DNA of 64,000 nt from contig NW_027256036.1 in NCBI RefSeq assembly GCF_045679555.1, positions 1 through 64,000 of the forward strand. The letters run 5' to 3'. Of this stretch, positions 16,670 to 32,619 are shown piece by piece. This DNA comes from Salvelinus alpinus. Lineage: Eukaryota > Chordata > Actinopteri > Salmoniformes > Salmonidae. The notes beneath the pieces were generated by a model. That model saw nothing but the letters and a program-made list of their open reading frames with translations. It did no database searches and had not been told where the DNA came from. Position numbers and translations under genes: made by a program. Position 1 is the stretch's first letter. Every line of letters starts with the position of its first letter.

Positions 16670-19600
16670 CATGTATTACCTAACCCTGAGTTATAACTAT
16701 ACCACTGTGTTTTATACATTACCTAACCCTGAGTTATAATAACTATACCACTGTGTTTAATACATTACCTAACCCTGAGTTATAATAACTATAACACTGT
16801 GTTTTATACATTTATTACCTAACCCTGAGTTCTAATAACTATACCACTGTGTTTTATACATTTATTACCTAACCCTGAGATATAATAACTATACCACTGT
16901 GTTTTATACATTACCTAACCCTGAGTTATAATAACTATACCACTGTGTTTAATACATTACCTAACCCTGAGATATAATAACTATACCACTGTGTTTTATA
17001 CATTACCTAACCCTGAGTTCTAATAACTATACCACTGTGTTTTATACATTACCTAACCCTGAGTTCTAATAACTATACCACTGTGTTTTATACATTTATT
17101 ACCTAACCCTGAGATATAATAACTATACCACTGTGTTTTATACATTACCTAACCCTGAGTTATAATAACTATACCACTGTGTTTAATACATTTATTACCT
17201 AACCCTGAGATATAATAACTATACCACTGTGTTTAATACATTACCTAACCCTGAGTTATAATAACTATACCACTGTGTTTAATACATTACCTAACCCTGA
17301 GTTATAATAACTATACCACTGTGTTTTATACATTACCTAACCCTGAGTTATAATAACTATACCACTGTGTTTAATACATTTATTACCTAACCCTGAGATA
17401 TAATAACTATACCACTGTGTTTTATACATTACCTAACCCTGAGTTATAATAACTATACCACTGTGTTTAATACATTACCTAACCCTGAGTTATAATAACT
17501 ATACCACTGTGTTTTATACATTACCTAACCCTGAGTTATAATAACTATACCACTGTGTTTAATACATTTATTACCTAACCCTGAGATATAATAACTATAC
17601 CACTGTGTTTTATACATTACCTAACCCTGAGTTATAATAACTATACCACTGTGTTTTATACATTTATTACCTAACCCTGAGTTATAATAACTATACCACT
17701 GTGTTTTATACATTTATTACCTAACCCTGAGTTATAATAACTATACCACTGTGTTTTATACATTACCTAACCCTGAGTTATAATAACTATACCACTGTGT
17801 TTAATACATTACCTAACCCTGAGTTATAATAACTATACCACTGTGTTTTATACATTTATTACCTAACCCTGAGTTATAATAACTATACCACTGTGTTTTA
17901 TACATTACCTAACCCTGAGTTATAATAACTATACCACTGTGTTTTATACATTACCTAACCCTGAGTTATAATAACTATACCACTGTGTTTTATACATTTA
18001 TTACCTAACCCTGAGTTCTAATAACTATACCACTGTGTTTTATACATTACCTAACCCTGAGTTATAATAACTATACCACTGTGTTTAATACATTTATTAC
18101 CTAACCCTGAGATATAATAACTATACCACTGTGTTTTATACATTACCTAACCCTGAGTTCTAATAACTATACCACTGTGTTTAATACATTACCTAACCCT
18201 GAGTTCTAATAACTATACCACTGTGTTTAATACATTTATTACCTAACCCTGAGATATAATAACCATACCACTGTGTTTTATACATTACCTAACCCTGAGT
18301 TATAATAACTATAACACTGTGTTTTATACATTACCTAACCCTGAGTTATAATAACTATACCACTGTGTTTAATACATTTATTACCTAACCCTGAGTTATA
18401 ATAACTATACCACTGTGTTTTATACATTACCTAACCCTGAGTTGTAATAACTATAACACTGTGTTTTATACATTACCTAACCCTGAGTTCTAATAACTAT
18501 ACCACTGTGTTTAATACATTTATTACCTAACCCTGAGTTATAATAACTATACCACTGTGTTTTATACATTTATTACCTAACCCTGAGATATAATAACTAT
18601 ACCACTGTGTTTAATACATTACCTAACCCTGAGATATAATAACTATACCACTGTGTTTAATACATTACCTAACCCTGAGTTATAATAACTATACCACTGT
18701 GTTTTATACATTTATTACCTAACCCTGAGTTATAATAACTATAACACTGTGTTTTATACATTACCTAACCCTGAGTTCTAATAACTATACCACTGTGTTT
18801 AATACATTTATTACCTAACCCTGAGTTATAATAACTATACCACTGTGTTTTATACATTACCTAACCCTGAGTTATAATAACTATACCACTGTGTTTTATA
18901 CATTTATTACCTAACCCTGAGTTATAATAACTATACCACTGTGTTTAATACATTACCTAACCCTGAGTTATAATAACTATACCACTGTGTTTTATACATT
19001 ACCTAACCCTGAGTTATAATAACTATAACACTGTGTTTTATACATTACCTAACCCTGAGTTCTAATAACTATACCACTGTGTTTAATACATTTATTACCC
19101 AACCCTGAGTTATAATAACTATACCACTGTGTTTTATACATTACCTAACCCTGAGTTATAATAACTATAACACTGTGTTTTATACATTACCTAACCCTGA
19201 GTTCTAATAACTATACCACTGTGTTTAATACATTTATTACCCAACCCTGAGTTATAATAACTATACCACTGTGTTTTATACATTACCTAACCCTGAGTTA
19301 TAATAACTATACCACTGTGTTTTATACATTTATTACCTAACCCTGAGTTATAATAACTATACCACTGTGTTTAATACATTACCTAACCCTGAGTTATAAT
19401 AACTATACCACTGTGTTTTATACATTACCTAACCCTGAGATATAATAACTATACCACTGTGTTTAATACATTACCTAACCCTGAGTTCTAATAACTATAC
19501 CACTGTGTTTTATACATTTATTACCTAACCCTGAGATATAATAACCATACCACTGTGTTTTATACATTACCTAACCCTGAGTTATAATAACTATAACACT

Positions 19601-19844
19601 GTGTTTTATACATTACCTAACCCTGAGTTATAATAACTATACCACTGTGTTTTATACATTACCTAACCCTGAGTTATAATAACTATACCACTGTGTTTAA
19701 TACATTTATTACCTAACCCTGAGTTATAATAACTATACCACTGTGTTTAATACATTACCTAACCCTGAGTTCTAATAACTATACCACTGTGTTTTATACA
19801 TTACCTAACCCTGAGTTATAATAACTATACCACTGTGTTTAATA
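16670..19844. repeat. Satellite higher-order repeat, type II, 3,175 bp
   Basis: Starts with the same CATGTATT plus shortened-monomer pair, but about 420 bp in it has CATTTATTACCTAACC followed by ATATAAT rather than the CCCAACC and TTCTAAT of type I. It then rejoins the type I order of variants. The distance to the next marker is 3,175 bp. Blocks starting at 22586 and 37065 branch the same way, so two alternating block types can be told apart. Confidence 0.7.
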
Positions 19845-22585
19845 CATGTATTACCTAACCCTGAGTTATAACTATACCACTGTGTTTTATACATTACCTA
19901 ACCCTGAGTTATAATAACTATACCACTGTGTTTAATACATTACCTAACCCTGAGTTATAATAACTATAACACTGTGTTTTATACATTTATTACCTAACCC
20001 TGAGTTCTAATAACTATACCACTGTGTTTTATACATTTATTACCTAACCCTGAGATATAATAACTATACCACTGTGTTTTATACATTACCTAACCCTGAG
20101 TTATAATAACTATACCACTGTGTTTAATACATTACCTAACCCTGAGATATAATAACTATACCACTGTGTTTTATACATTACCTAACCCTGAGTTCTAATA
20201 ACTATACCACTGTGTTTTATACATTACCTAACCCTGAGTTCTAATAACTATACCACTGTGTTTTATACATTTATTACCCAACCCTGAGTTCTAATAACTA
20301 TACCACTGTGTTTTATACATTACCTAACCCTGAGTTCTAATAACTATACCACTGTGTTTAATACATTACCTAACCCTGAGTTATAATAACTATACCACTG
20401 TGTTTTATACATTACCTAACCCTGAGTTATAATAACTATAACACTGTGTTTTATACATTACCTAACCCTGAGTTATAATAACTATAACACTGTGTTTTAT
20501 ACATTTATTACCCAACCCTGAGTTCTAATAACTATAACACTGTGTTTTATACATTACCTAACCCTGAGTTATAATAACTATAACACTGTGTTTTATACAT
20601 TACCTAACCCTGAGTTATAATAACTATACCACTGTGTTTTATACATTTATTACCTAACCCTGAGTTCTAATAACTATACCACTGTGTTTTATACATTACC
20701 TAACCCTGAGTTATAATAACTATACCACTGTGTTTAATACATTTATTACCTAACCCTGAGATATAATAACTATACCACTGTGTTTTATACATTACCTAAC
20801 CCTGAGTTCTAATAACTATACCACTGTGTTTAATACATTACCTAACCCTGAGTTCTAATAACTATACCACTGTGTTTAATACATTTATTACCTAACCCTG
20901 AGATATAATAACCATACCACTGTGTTTTATACATTACCTAACCCTGAGTTATAATAACTATAACACTGTGTTTTATACATTACCTAACCCTGAGTTATAA
21001 TAACTATACCACTGTGTTTAATACATTTATTACCTAACCCTGAGTTATAATAACTATACCACTGTGTTTTATACATTACCTAACCCTGAGTTGTAATAAC
21101 TATAACACTGTGTTTTATACATTACCTAACCCTGAGTTCTAATAACTATACCACTGTGTTTAATACATTTATTACCTAACCCTGAGTTATAATAACTATA
21201 CCACTGTGTTTTATACATTTATTACCTAACCCTGAGATATAATAACTATACCACTGTGTTTAATACATTACCTAACCCTGAGATATAATAACTATACCAC
21301 TGTGTTTAATACATTACCTAACCCTGAGTTATAATAACTATACCACTGTGTTTTATACATTTATTACCTAACCCTGAGTTATAATAACTATAACACTGTG
21401 TTTTATACATTACCTAACCCTGAGTTCTAATAACTATACCACTGTGTTTAATACATTTATTACCTAACCCTGAGTTATAATAACTATACCACTGTGTTTT
21501 ATACATTACCTAACCCTGAGTTATAATAACTATACCACTGTGTTTTATACATTTATTACCTAACCCTGAGTTATAATAACTATACCACTGTGTTTAATAC
21601 ATTACCTAACCCTGAGTTATAATAACTATACCACTGTGTTTTATACATTACCTAACCCTGAGTTATAATAACTATAACACTGTGTTTTATACATTACCTA
21701 ACCCTGAGTTCTAATAACTATACCACTGTGTTTAATACATTTATTACCCAACCCTGAGTTATAATAACTATACCACTGTGTTTTATACATTACCTAACCC
21801 TGAGTTATAATAACTATAACACTGTGTTTTATACATTACCTAACCCTGAGTTCTAATAACTATACCACTGTGTTTAATACATTTATTACCCAACCCTGAG
21901 TTATAATAACTATACCACTGTGTTTTATACATTACCTAACCCTGAGTTATAATAACTATACCACTGTGTTTTATACATTTATTACCTAACCCTGAGTTAT
22001 AATAACTATACCACTGTGTTTAATACATTACCTAACCCTGAGTTATAATAACTATACCACTGTGTTTTATACATTACCTAACCCTGAGATATAATAACTA
22101 TACCACTGTGTTTTATACATTACCTAACCCTGAGATATAATAACTATACCACTGTGTTTTATACATTACCTAACCCTGAGTTATAATAACTATACCACTG
22201 TGTTTAATACATTACCTAACCCTGAGTTCTAATAACTATACCACTGTGTTTTATACATTTATTACCTAACCCTGAGATATAATAACCATACCACTGTGTT
22301 TTATACATTACCTAACCCTGAGTTATAATAACTATAACACTGTGTTTTATACATTACCTAACCCTGAGTTATAATAACTATACCACTGTGTTTTATACAT
22401 TACCTAACCCTGAGTTATAATAACTATACCACTGTGTTTAATACATTTATTACCTAACCCTGAGTTATAATAACTATACCACTGTGTTTAATACATTACC
22501 TAACCCTGAGTTCTAATAACTATACCACTGTGTTTTATACATTACCTAACCCTGAGTTATAATAACTATACCACTGTGTTTAATA
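19845..22585. repeat. Satellite higher-order repeat, type I, 2,741 bp
   Basis: Marker-to-marker distance is again exactly 2,741 bp, with the type I CCCAACC and TTCTAAT combination at about 20275. It follows a type II block and precedes another, giving local alternation. Confidence 0.8.
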
Positions 22586-25500
22586 CATGTATTACCTAAC
22601 CCTGAGTTATAACTATACCACTGTGTTTTATACATTACCTAACCCTGAGTTATAATAACTATACCACTGTGTTTAATACATTACCTAACCCTGAGTTATA
22701 ATAACTATAACACTGTGTTTTATACATTTATTACCTAACCCTGAGTTCTAATAACTATACCACTGTGTTTTATACATTTATTACCTAACCCTGAGATATA
22801 ATAACTATACCACTGTGTTTTATACATTACCTAACCCTGAGTTATAATAACTATACCACTGTGTTTAATACATTACCTAACCCTGAGATATAATAACTAT
22901 ACCACTGTGTTTTATACATTACCTAACCCTGAGTTCTAATAACTATACCACTGTGTTTTATACATTACCTAACCCTGAGTTCTAATAACTATACCACTGT
23001 GTTTTATACATTTATTACCTAACCCTGAGATATAATAACTATACCACTGTGTTTTATACATTACCTAACCCTGAGTTATAATAACTATACCACTGTGTTT
23101 AATACATTTATTACCTAACCCTGAGATATAATAACTATACCACTGTGTTTAATACATTACCTAACCCTGAGTTATAATAACTATACCACTGTGTTTAATA
23201 CATTACCTAACCCTGAGTTATAATAACTATACCACTGTGTTTTATACATTACCTAACCCTGAGTTATAATAACTATACCACTGTGTTTAATACATTTATT
23301 ACCTAACCCTGAGATATAATAACTATACCACTGTGTTTTATACATTACCTAACCCTGAGTTATAATAACTATACCACTGTGTTTAATACATTACCTAACC
23401 CTGAGTTATAATAACTATACCACTGTGTTTTATACATTACCTAACCCTGAGTTATAATAACTATACCACTGTGTTTAATACATTTATTACCTAACCCTGA
23501 GATATAATAACTATACCACTGTGTTTTATACATTACCTAACCCTGAGTTATAATAACTATACCACTGTGTTTTATACATTTATTACCTAACCCTGAGTTA
23601 TAATAACTATACCACTGTGTTTTATACATTTATTACCTAACCCTGAGTTATAATAACTATACCACTGTGTTTTATACATTACCTAACCCTGAGTTATAAT
23701 AACTATACCACTGTGTTTAATACATTACCTAACCCTGAGTTATAATAACTATACCACTGTGTTTTATACATTTATTACCTAACCCTGAGTTATAATAACT
23801 ATACCACTGTGTTTAATACATTACCTAACCCTGAGTTATAATAACTATACCACTGTGTTTTATACATTACCTAACCCTGAGATATAATAACTATACCACT
23901 GTGTTTTATACATTTATTACCTAACCCTGAGATATAATAACTATACCACTGTGTTTAATACATTACCTAACCCTGAGTTATAATAACTATACCACTGTGT
24001 TTTATACATTACCTAACCCTGAGTTATAATAACTATAACACTGTGTTTTATACATTACCTAACCCTGAGTTATAATAACTATAACACTGTGTTTTATACA
24101 TTTATTACCCAACCCTGAGTTCTAATAACTATAACACTGTGTTTTATACATTACCTAACCCTGAGTTATAATAACTATAACACTGTGTTTTATACATTAC
24201 CTAACCCTGAGTTATAATAACTATACCACTGTGTTTTATACATTTATTACCTAACCCTGAGTTCTAATAACTATACCACTGTGTTTTATACATTACCTAA
24301 CCCTGAGTTATAATAACTATACCACTGTGTTTAATACATTTATTACCTAACCCTGAGATATAATAACTATACCACTGTGTTTTATACATTACCTAACCCT
24401 GAGTTCTAATAACTATACCACTGTGTTTAATACATTACCTAACCCTGAGTTCTAATAACTATACCACTGTGTTTTATACATTTATTACCTAACCCTGAGA
24501 TATAATAACCATACCACTGTGTTTTATACATTACCTAACCCTGAGTTATAATAACTATAACACTGTGTTTTATACATTACCTAACCCTGAGTTATAATAA
24601 CTATACCACTGTGTTTAATACATTTATTACCTAACCCTGAGTTATAATAACTATACCACTGTGTTTTATACATTACCTAACCCTGAGTTGTAATAACTAT
24701 AACACTGTGTTTTATACATTACCTAACCCTGAGTTCTAATAACTATACCACTGTGTTTAATACATTTATTACCTAACCCTGAGTTATAATAACTATACCA
24801 CTGTGTTTTATACATTTATTACCTAACCCTGAGATATAATAACTATACCACTGTGTTTAATACATTACCTAACCCTGAGATATAATAACTATACCACTGT
24901 GTTTAATACATTACCTAACCCTGAGTTATAATAACTATACCACTGTGTTTTATACATTTATTACCTAACCCTGAGTTATAATAACTATAACACTGTGTTT
25001 TATACATTACCTAACCCTGAGTTATAATAACTATACCACTGTGTTTTATACATTACCTAACCCTGAGTTATAATAACTATACCACTGTGTTTAATACATT
25101 ACCTAACCCTGAGTTATAATAACTATAACACTGTGTTTTATACATTTATTACCTAACCCTGAGTTCTAATAACTATACCACTGTGTTTTATACATTTATT
25201 ACCTAACCCTGAGATATAATAACTATACCACTGTGTTTTATACATTACCTAACCCTGAGTTATAATAACTATACCACTGTGTTTAATACATTACCTAACC
25301 CTGAGATATAATAACTATACCACTGTGTTTTATACATTACCTAACCCTGAGTTCTAATAACTATACCACTGTGTTTTATACATTACCTAACCCTGAGTTC
25401 TAATAACTATACCACTGTGTTTTATACATTTATTACCTAACCCTGAGATATAATAACTATACCACTGTGTTTTATACATTACCTAACCCTGAGTTATAAT

Positions 25501-28500
25501 AACTATACCACTGTGTTTAATACATTTATTACCTAACCCTGAGATATAATAACTATACCACTGTGTTTAATACATTACCTAACCCTGAGTTATAATAACT
25601 ATACCACTGTGTTTAATACATTACCTAACCCTGAGTTATAATAACTATACCACTGTGTTTTATACATTACCTAACCCTGAGTTATAATAACTATACCACT
25701 GTGTTTAATACATTTATTACCTAACCCTGAGATATAATAACTATACCACTGTGTTTTATACATTACCTAACCCTGAGTTATAATAACTATACCACTGTGT
25801 TTAATACATTACCTAACCCTGAGTTATAATAACTATACCACTGTGTTTTATACATTACCTAACCCTGAGTTATAATAACTATACCACTGTGTTTAATACA
25901 TTTATTACCTAACCCTGAGATATAATAACTATACCACTGTGTTTTATACATTACCTAACCCTGAGTTATAATAACTATACCACTGTGTTTTATACATTTA
26001 TTACCTAACCCTGAGTTATAATAACTATACCACTGTGTTTTATACATTTATTACCTAACCCTGAGTTATAATAACTATACCACTGTGTTTTATACATTAC
26101 CTAACCCTGAGTTATAATAACTATACCACTGTGTTTAATACATTACCTAACCCTGAGTTATAATAACTATACCACTGTGTTTTATACATTTATTACCTAA
26201 CCCTGAGTTATAATAACTATACCACTGTGTTTAATACATTACCTAACCCTGAGTTATAATAACTATACCACTGTGTTTTATACATTACCTAACCCTGAGA
26301 TATAATAACTATACCACTGTGTTTTATACATTTATTACCTAACCCTGAGATATAATAACTATACCACTGTGTTTAATACATTACCTAACCCTGAGTTATA
26401 ATAACTATACCACTGTGTTTTATACATTACCTAACCCTGAGTTATAATAACTATAACACTGTGTTTTATACATTACCTAACCCTGAGTTATAATAACTAT
26501 AACACTGTGTTTTATACATTTATTACCCAACCCTGAGTTCTAATAACTATAACACTGTGTTTTATACATTACCTAACCCTGAGTTATAATAACTATAACA
26601 CTGTGTTTTATACATTACCTAACCCTGAGTTATAATAACTATACCACTGTGTTTTATACATTTATTACCTAACCCTGAGTTCTAATAACTATACCACTGT
26701 GTTTTATACATTACCTAACCCTGAGTTATAATAACTATACCACTGTGTTTAATACATTTATTACCTAACCCTGAGATATAATAACTATACCACTGTGTTT
26801 TATACATTACCTAACCCTGAGTTCTAATAACTATACCACTGTGTTTAATACATTACCTAACCCTGAGTTCTAATAACTATACCACTGTGTTTAATACATT
26901 TATTACCTAACCCTGAGATATAATAACCATACCACTGTGTTTTATACATTACCTAACCCTGAGTTATAATAACTATAACACTGTGTTTTATACATTACCT
27001 AACCCTGAGTTATAATAACTATACCACTGTGTTTAATACATTTATTACCTAACCCTGAGTTATAATAACTATACCACTGTGTTTTATACATTACCTAACC
27101 CTGAGTTGTAATAACTATAACACTGTGTTTTATACATTACCTAACCCTGAGTTCTAATAACTATACCACTGTGTTTAATACATTTATTACCTAACCCTGA
27201 GTTATAATAACTATACCACTGTGTTTTATACATTTATTACCTAACCCTGAGATATAATAACTATACCACTGTGTTTAATACATTACCTAACCCTGAGATA
27301 TAATAACTATACCACTGTGTTTAATACATTACCTAACCCTGAGTTATAATAACTATACCACTGTGTTTTATACATTTATTACCTAACCCTGAGTTATAAT
27401 AACTATAACACTGTGTTTTATACATTACCTAACCCTGAGTTCTAATAACTATACCACTGTGTTTAATACATTTATTACCTAACCCTGAGTTATAATAACT
27501 ATACCACTGTGTTTTATACATTACCTAACCCTGAGTTATAATAACTATACCACTGTGTTTTATACATTTATTACCTAACCCTGAGTTATAATAACTATAC
27601 CACTGTGTTTAATACATTACCTAACCCTGAGTTATAATAACTATACCACTGTGTTTTATACATTACCTAACCCTGAGTTATAATAACTATAACACTGTGT
27701 TTTATACATTACCTAACCCTGAGTTCTAATAACTATACCACTGTGTTTAATACATTTATTACCCAACCCTGAGTTATAATAACTACACCACTGTGTTTTA
27801 TACATTACCTAACCCTGAGTTATAATAACTATAACACTGTGTTTTATACATTACCTAACCCTGAGTTCTAATAACTATACCACTGTGTTTAATACATTTA
27901 TTACCCAACCCTGAGTTATAATAACTATACCACTGTGTTTTATACATTACCTAACCCTGAGTTATAATAACTATACCACTGTGTTTTATACATTTATTAC
28001 CTAACCCTGAGTTATAATAACTATACCACTGTGTTTAATACATTACCTAACCCTGAGTTATAATAACTATACCACTGTGTTTTATACATTACCTAACCCT
28101 GAGATATAATAACTATACCACTGTGTTTTATACATTACCTAACCCTGAGATATAATAACTATACCACTGTGTTTTATACATTACCTAACCCTGAGTTATA
28201 ATAACTATACCACTGTGTTTAATACATTACCTAACCCTGAGTTCTAATAACTATACCACTGTGTTTTATACATTTATTACCTAACCCTGAGATATAATAA
28301 CCATACCACTGTGTTTTATACATTACCTAACCCTGAGTTATAATAACTATAACACTGTGTTTTATACATTACCTAACCCTGAGTTATAATAACTATACCA
28401 CTGTGTTTTATACATTACCTAACCCTGAGTTATAATAACTATACCACTGTGTTTAATACATTTATTACCTAACCCTGAGTTATAATAACTATACCACTGT

Positions 28501-28600
28501 GTTTAATACATTACCTAACCCTGAGTTCTAATAACTATACCACTGTGTTTTATACATTACCTAACCCTGAGTTATAATAACTATACCACTGTGTTTAATA
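22586..28600. repeat. Composite type II higher-order block, 6,015 bp
   Basis: The marker pair at 22586 is not seen again until 28601. The start has the type II branch at about 23006, CATTTATTACCTAACC followed by ATATAAT. A shortened copy of the type II branch recurs at about 25430 without a CATGTATT marker just before it, so an internal copy of the marker has probably been lost by deletion. A base change in one monomer (AACTACACC at about 27785) is private to this block. Confidence 0.6.
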
Positions 28601-31600
28601 CATGTATTACCTAACCCTGAGTTATAACTATACCACTGTGTTTTATACATTACCTAACCCTGAGTTATAATAACTATACCACTGTGTTTAATACATTACC
28701 TAACCCTGAGTTATAATAACTATAACACTGTGTTTTATACATTTATTACCTAACCCTGAGTTCTAATAACTATACCACTGTGTTTTATACATTTATTACC
28801 TAACCCTGAGATATAATAACTATACCACTGTGTTTTATACATTACCTAACCCTGAGTTATAATAACTATACCACTGTGTTTAATACATTACCTAACCCTG
28901 AGATATAATAACTATACCACTGTGTTTTATACATTACCTAACCCTGAGTTCTAATAACTATACCACTGTGTTTTATACATTACCTAACCCTGAGTTCTAA
29001 TAACTATACCACTGTGTTTTATACATTTATTACCCAACCCTGAGTTCTAATAACTATACCACTGTGTTTTATACATTACCTAACCCTGAGTTCTAATAAC
29101 TATACCACTGTGTTTAATACATTACCTAACCCTGAGTTATAATAACTATACCACTGTGTTTTATACATTACCTAACCCTGAGTTATAATAACTATAACAC
29201 TGTGTTTTATACATTACCTAACCCTGAGTTATAATAACTATAACACTGTGTTTTATACATTTATTACCCAACCCTGAGTTCTAATAACTATAACACTGTG
29301 TTTTATACATTACCTAACCCTGAGTTATAATAACTATAACACTGTGTTTTATACATTACCTAACCCTGAGTTATAATAACTATACCACTGTGTTTTATAC
29401 ATTTATTACCTAACCCTGAGTTCTAATAACTATACCACTGTGTTTTATACATTACCTAACCCTGAGTTATAATAACTATACCACTGTGTTTAATACATTT
29501 ATTACCTAACCCTGAGATATAATAACTATACCACTGTGTTTTATACATTACCTAACCCTGAGTTCTAATAACTATACCACTGTGTTTAATACATTACCTA
29601 ACCCTGAGTTCTAATAACTATACCACTGTGTTTAATACATTTATTACCTAACCCTGAGATATAATAACCATACCACTGTGTTTTATACATTACCTAACCC
29701 TGAGTTATAATAACTATAACACTGTGTTTTATACATTACCTAACCCTGAGTTATAATAACTATACCACTGTGTTTAATACATTTATTACCTAACCCTGAG
29801 TTATAATAACTATACCACTGTGTTTTATACATTACCTAACCCTGAGTTGTAATAACTATAACACTGTGTTTTATACATTACCTAACCCTGAGTTCTAATA
29901 ACTATACCACTGTGTTTAATACATTTATTACCTAACCCTGAGTTATAATAACTATACCACTGTGTTTTATACATTTATTACCTAACCCTGAGATATAATA
30001 ACTATACCACTGTGTTTAATACATTACCTAACCCTGAGATATAATAACTATACCACTGTGTTTAATACATTACCTAACCCTGAGTTATAATAACTATACC
30101 ACTGTGTTTTATACATTTATTACCTAACCCTGAGTTATAATAACTATAACACTGTGTTTTATACATTACCTAACCCTGAGTTCTAATAACTATACCACTG
30201 TGTTTAATACATTTATTACCTAACCCTGAGTTATAATAACTATACCACTGTGTTTTATACATTACCTAACCCTGAGTTATAATAACTATACCACTGTGTT
30301 TTATACATTTATTACCTAACCCTGAGTTATAATAACTATACCACTGTGTTTAATACATTACCTAACCCTGAGTTATAATAACTATACCACTGTGTTTTAT
30401 ACATTACCTAACCCTGAGTTATAATAACTATACCACTGTGTTTTATACATTACCTAACCCTGAGTTATAATAACTATAACACTGTGTTTTATACATTACC
30501 TAACCCTGAGTTATAATAACTATAACACTGTGTTTTATACATTTATTACCCAACCCTGAGTTCTAATAACTATAACACTGTGTTTTATACATTACCTAAC
30601 CCTGAGTTATAATAACTATAACACTGTGTTTTATACATTACCTAACCCTGAGTTATAATAACTATACCACTGTGTTTTATACATTTATTACCTAACCCTG
30701 AGTTCTAATAACTATACCACTGTGTTTTATACATTACCTAACCCTGAGTTATAATAACTATACCACTGTGTTTAATACATTTATTACCTAACCCTGAGAT
30801 ATAATAACTATACCACTGTGTTTTATACATTACCTAACCCTGAGTTCTAATAACTATACCACTGTGTTTAATACATTACCTAACCCTGAGTTCTAATAAC
30901 TATACCACTGTGTTTAATACATTTATTACCTAACCCTGAGATATAATAACCATACCACTGTGTTTTATACATTACCTAACCCTGAGTTATAATAACTATA
31001 ACACTGTGTTTTATACATTACCTAACCCTGAGTTATAATAACTATACCACTGTGTTTAATACATTTATTACCTAACCCTGAGTTATAATAACTATACCAC
31101 TGTGTTTTATACATTACCTAACCCTGAGTTGTAATAACTATAACACTGTGTTTTATACATTACCTAACCCTGAGTTCTAATAACTATACCACTGTGTTTA
31201 ATACATTTATTACCTAACCCTGAGTTATAATAACTATACCACTGTGTTTTATACATTTATTACCTAACCCTGAGATATAATAACTATACCACTGTGTTTA
31301 ATACATTACCTAACCCTGAGATATAATAACTATACCACTGTGTTTTATACATTACCTAACCCTGAGTTATAATAACTATACCACTGTGTTTTATACATTT
31401 ATTACCTAACCCTGAGTTATAATAACTATAACACTGTGTTTTATACATTACCTAACCCTGAGTTCTAATAACTATACCACTGTGTTTAATACATTTATTA
31501 CCTAACCCTGAGTTATAATAACTATACCACTGTGTTTTATACATTACCTAACCCTGAGTTATAATAACTATACCACTGTGTTTTATACATTACCTAACCC

Positions 31601-32619
31601 TGAGTTCTAATAACTATACCACTGTGTTTAATACATTACCTAACCCTGAGTTATAATAACTATACCACTGTGTTTTATACATTACCTAACCCTGAGTTAT
31701 AATAACTATAACACTGTGTTTTATACATTACCTAACCCTGAGTTCTAATAACTATACCACTGTGTTTAATACATTTATTACCCAACCCTGAGTTATAATA
31801 ACTATACCACTGTGTTTTATACATTACCTAACCCTGAGTTATAATAACTATAACACTGTGTTTTATACATTACCTAACCCTGAGTTCTAATAACTATACC
31901 ACTGTGTTTAATACATTTATTACCCAACCCTGAGTTATAATAACTATACCACTGTGTTTTATACATTACCTAACCCTGAGTTATAATAACTATACCACTG
32001 TGTTTTATACATTTATTACCTAACCCTGAGTTATAATAACTATACCACTGTGTTTAATACATTACCTAACCCTGAGTTATAATAACTATACCACTGTGTT
32101 TTATACATTACCTAACCCTGAGATATAATAACTATACCACTGTGTTTTATACATTACCTAACCCTGAGATATAATAACTATACCACTGTGTTTTATACAT
32201 TACCTAACCCTGAGTTATAATAACTATACCACTGTGTTTAATACATTACCTAACCCTGAGTTCTAATAACTATACCACTGTGTTTTATACATTTATTACC
32301 TAACCCTGAGATATAATAACCATACCACTGTGTTTTATACATTACCTAACCCTGAGTTATAATAACTATAACACTGTGTTTTATACATTACCTAACCCTG
32401 AGTTATAATAACTATACCACTGTGTTTTATACATTACCTAACCCTGAGTTATAATAACTATACCACTGTGTTTAATACATTTATTACCTAACCCTGAGTT
32501 ATAATAACTATACCACTGTGTTTAATACATTACCTAACCCTGAGTTCTAATAACTATACCACTGTGTTTTATACATTACCTAACCCTGAGTTATAATAAC
32601 TATACCACTGTGTTTAATA
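28601..32619. repeat. Composite type I higher-order block, 4,019 bp
   Basis: Starts with the marker pair and the type I CCCAACC branch at about 29030. The sub-block of CTATAACAC monomers around CCCAACC and TTCTAAT occurs twice, at about 29270 and 30550. This indicates a partial internal duplication relative to the 2,741-bp unit. Confidence 0.6.
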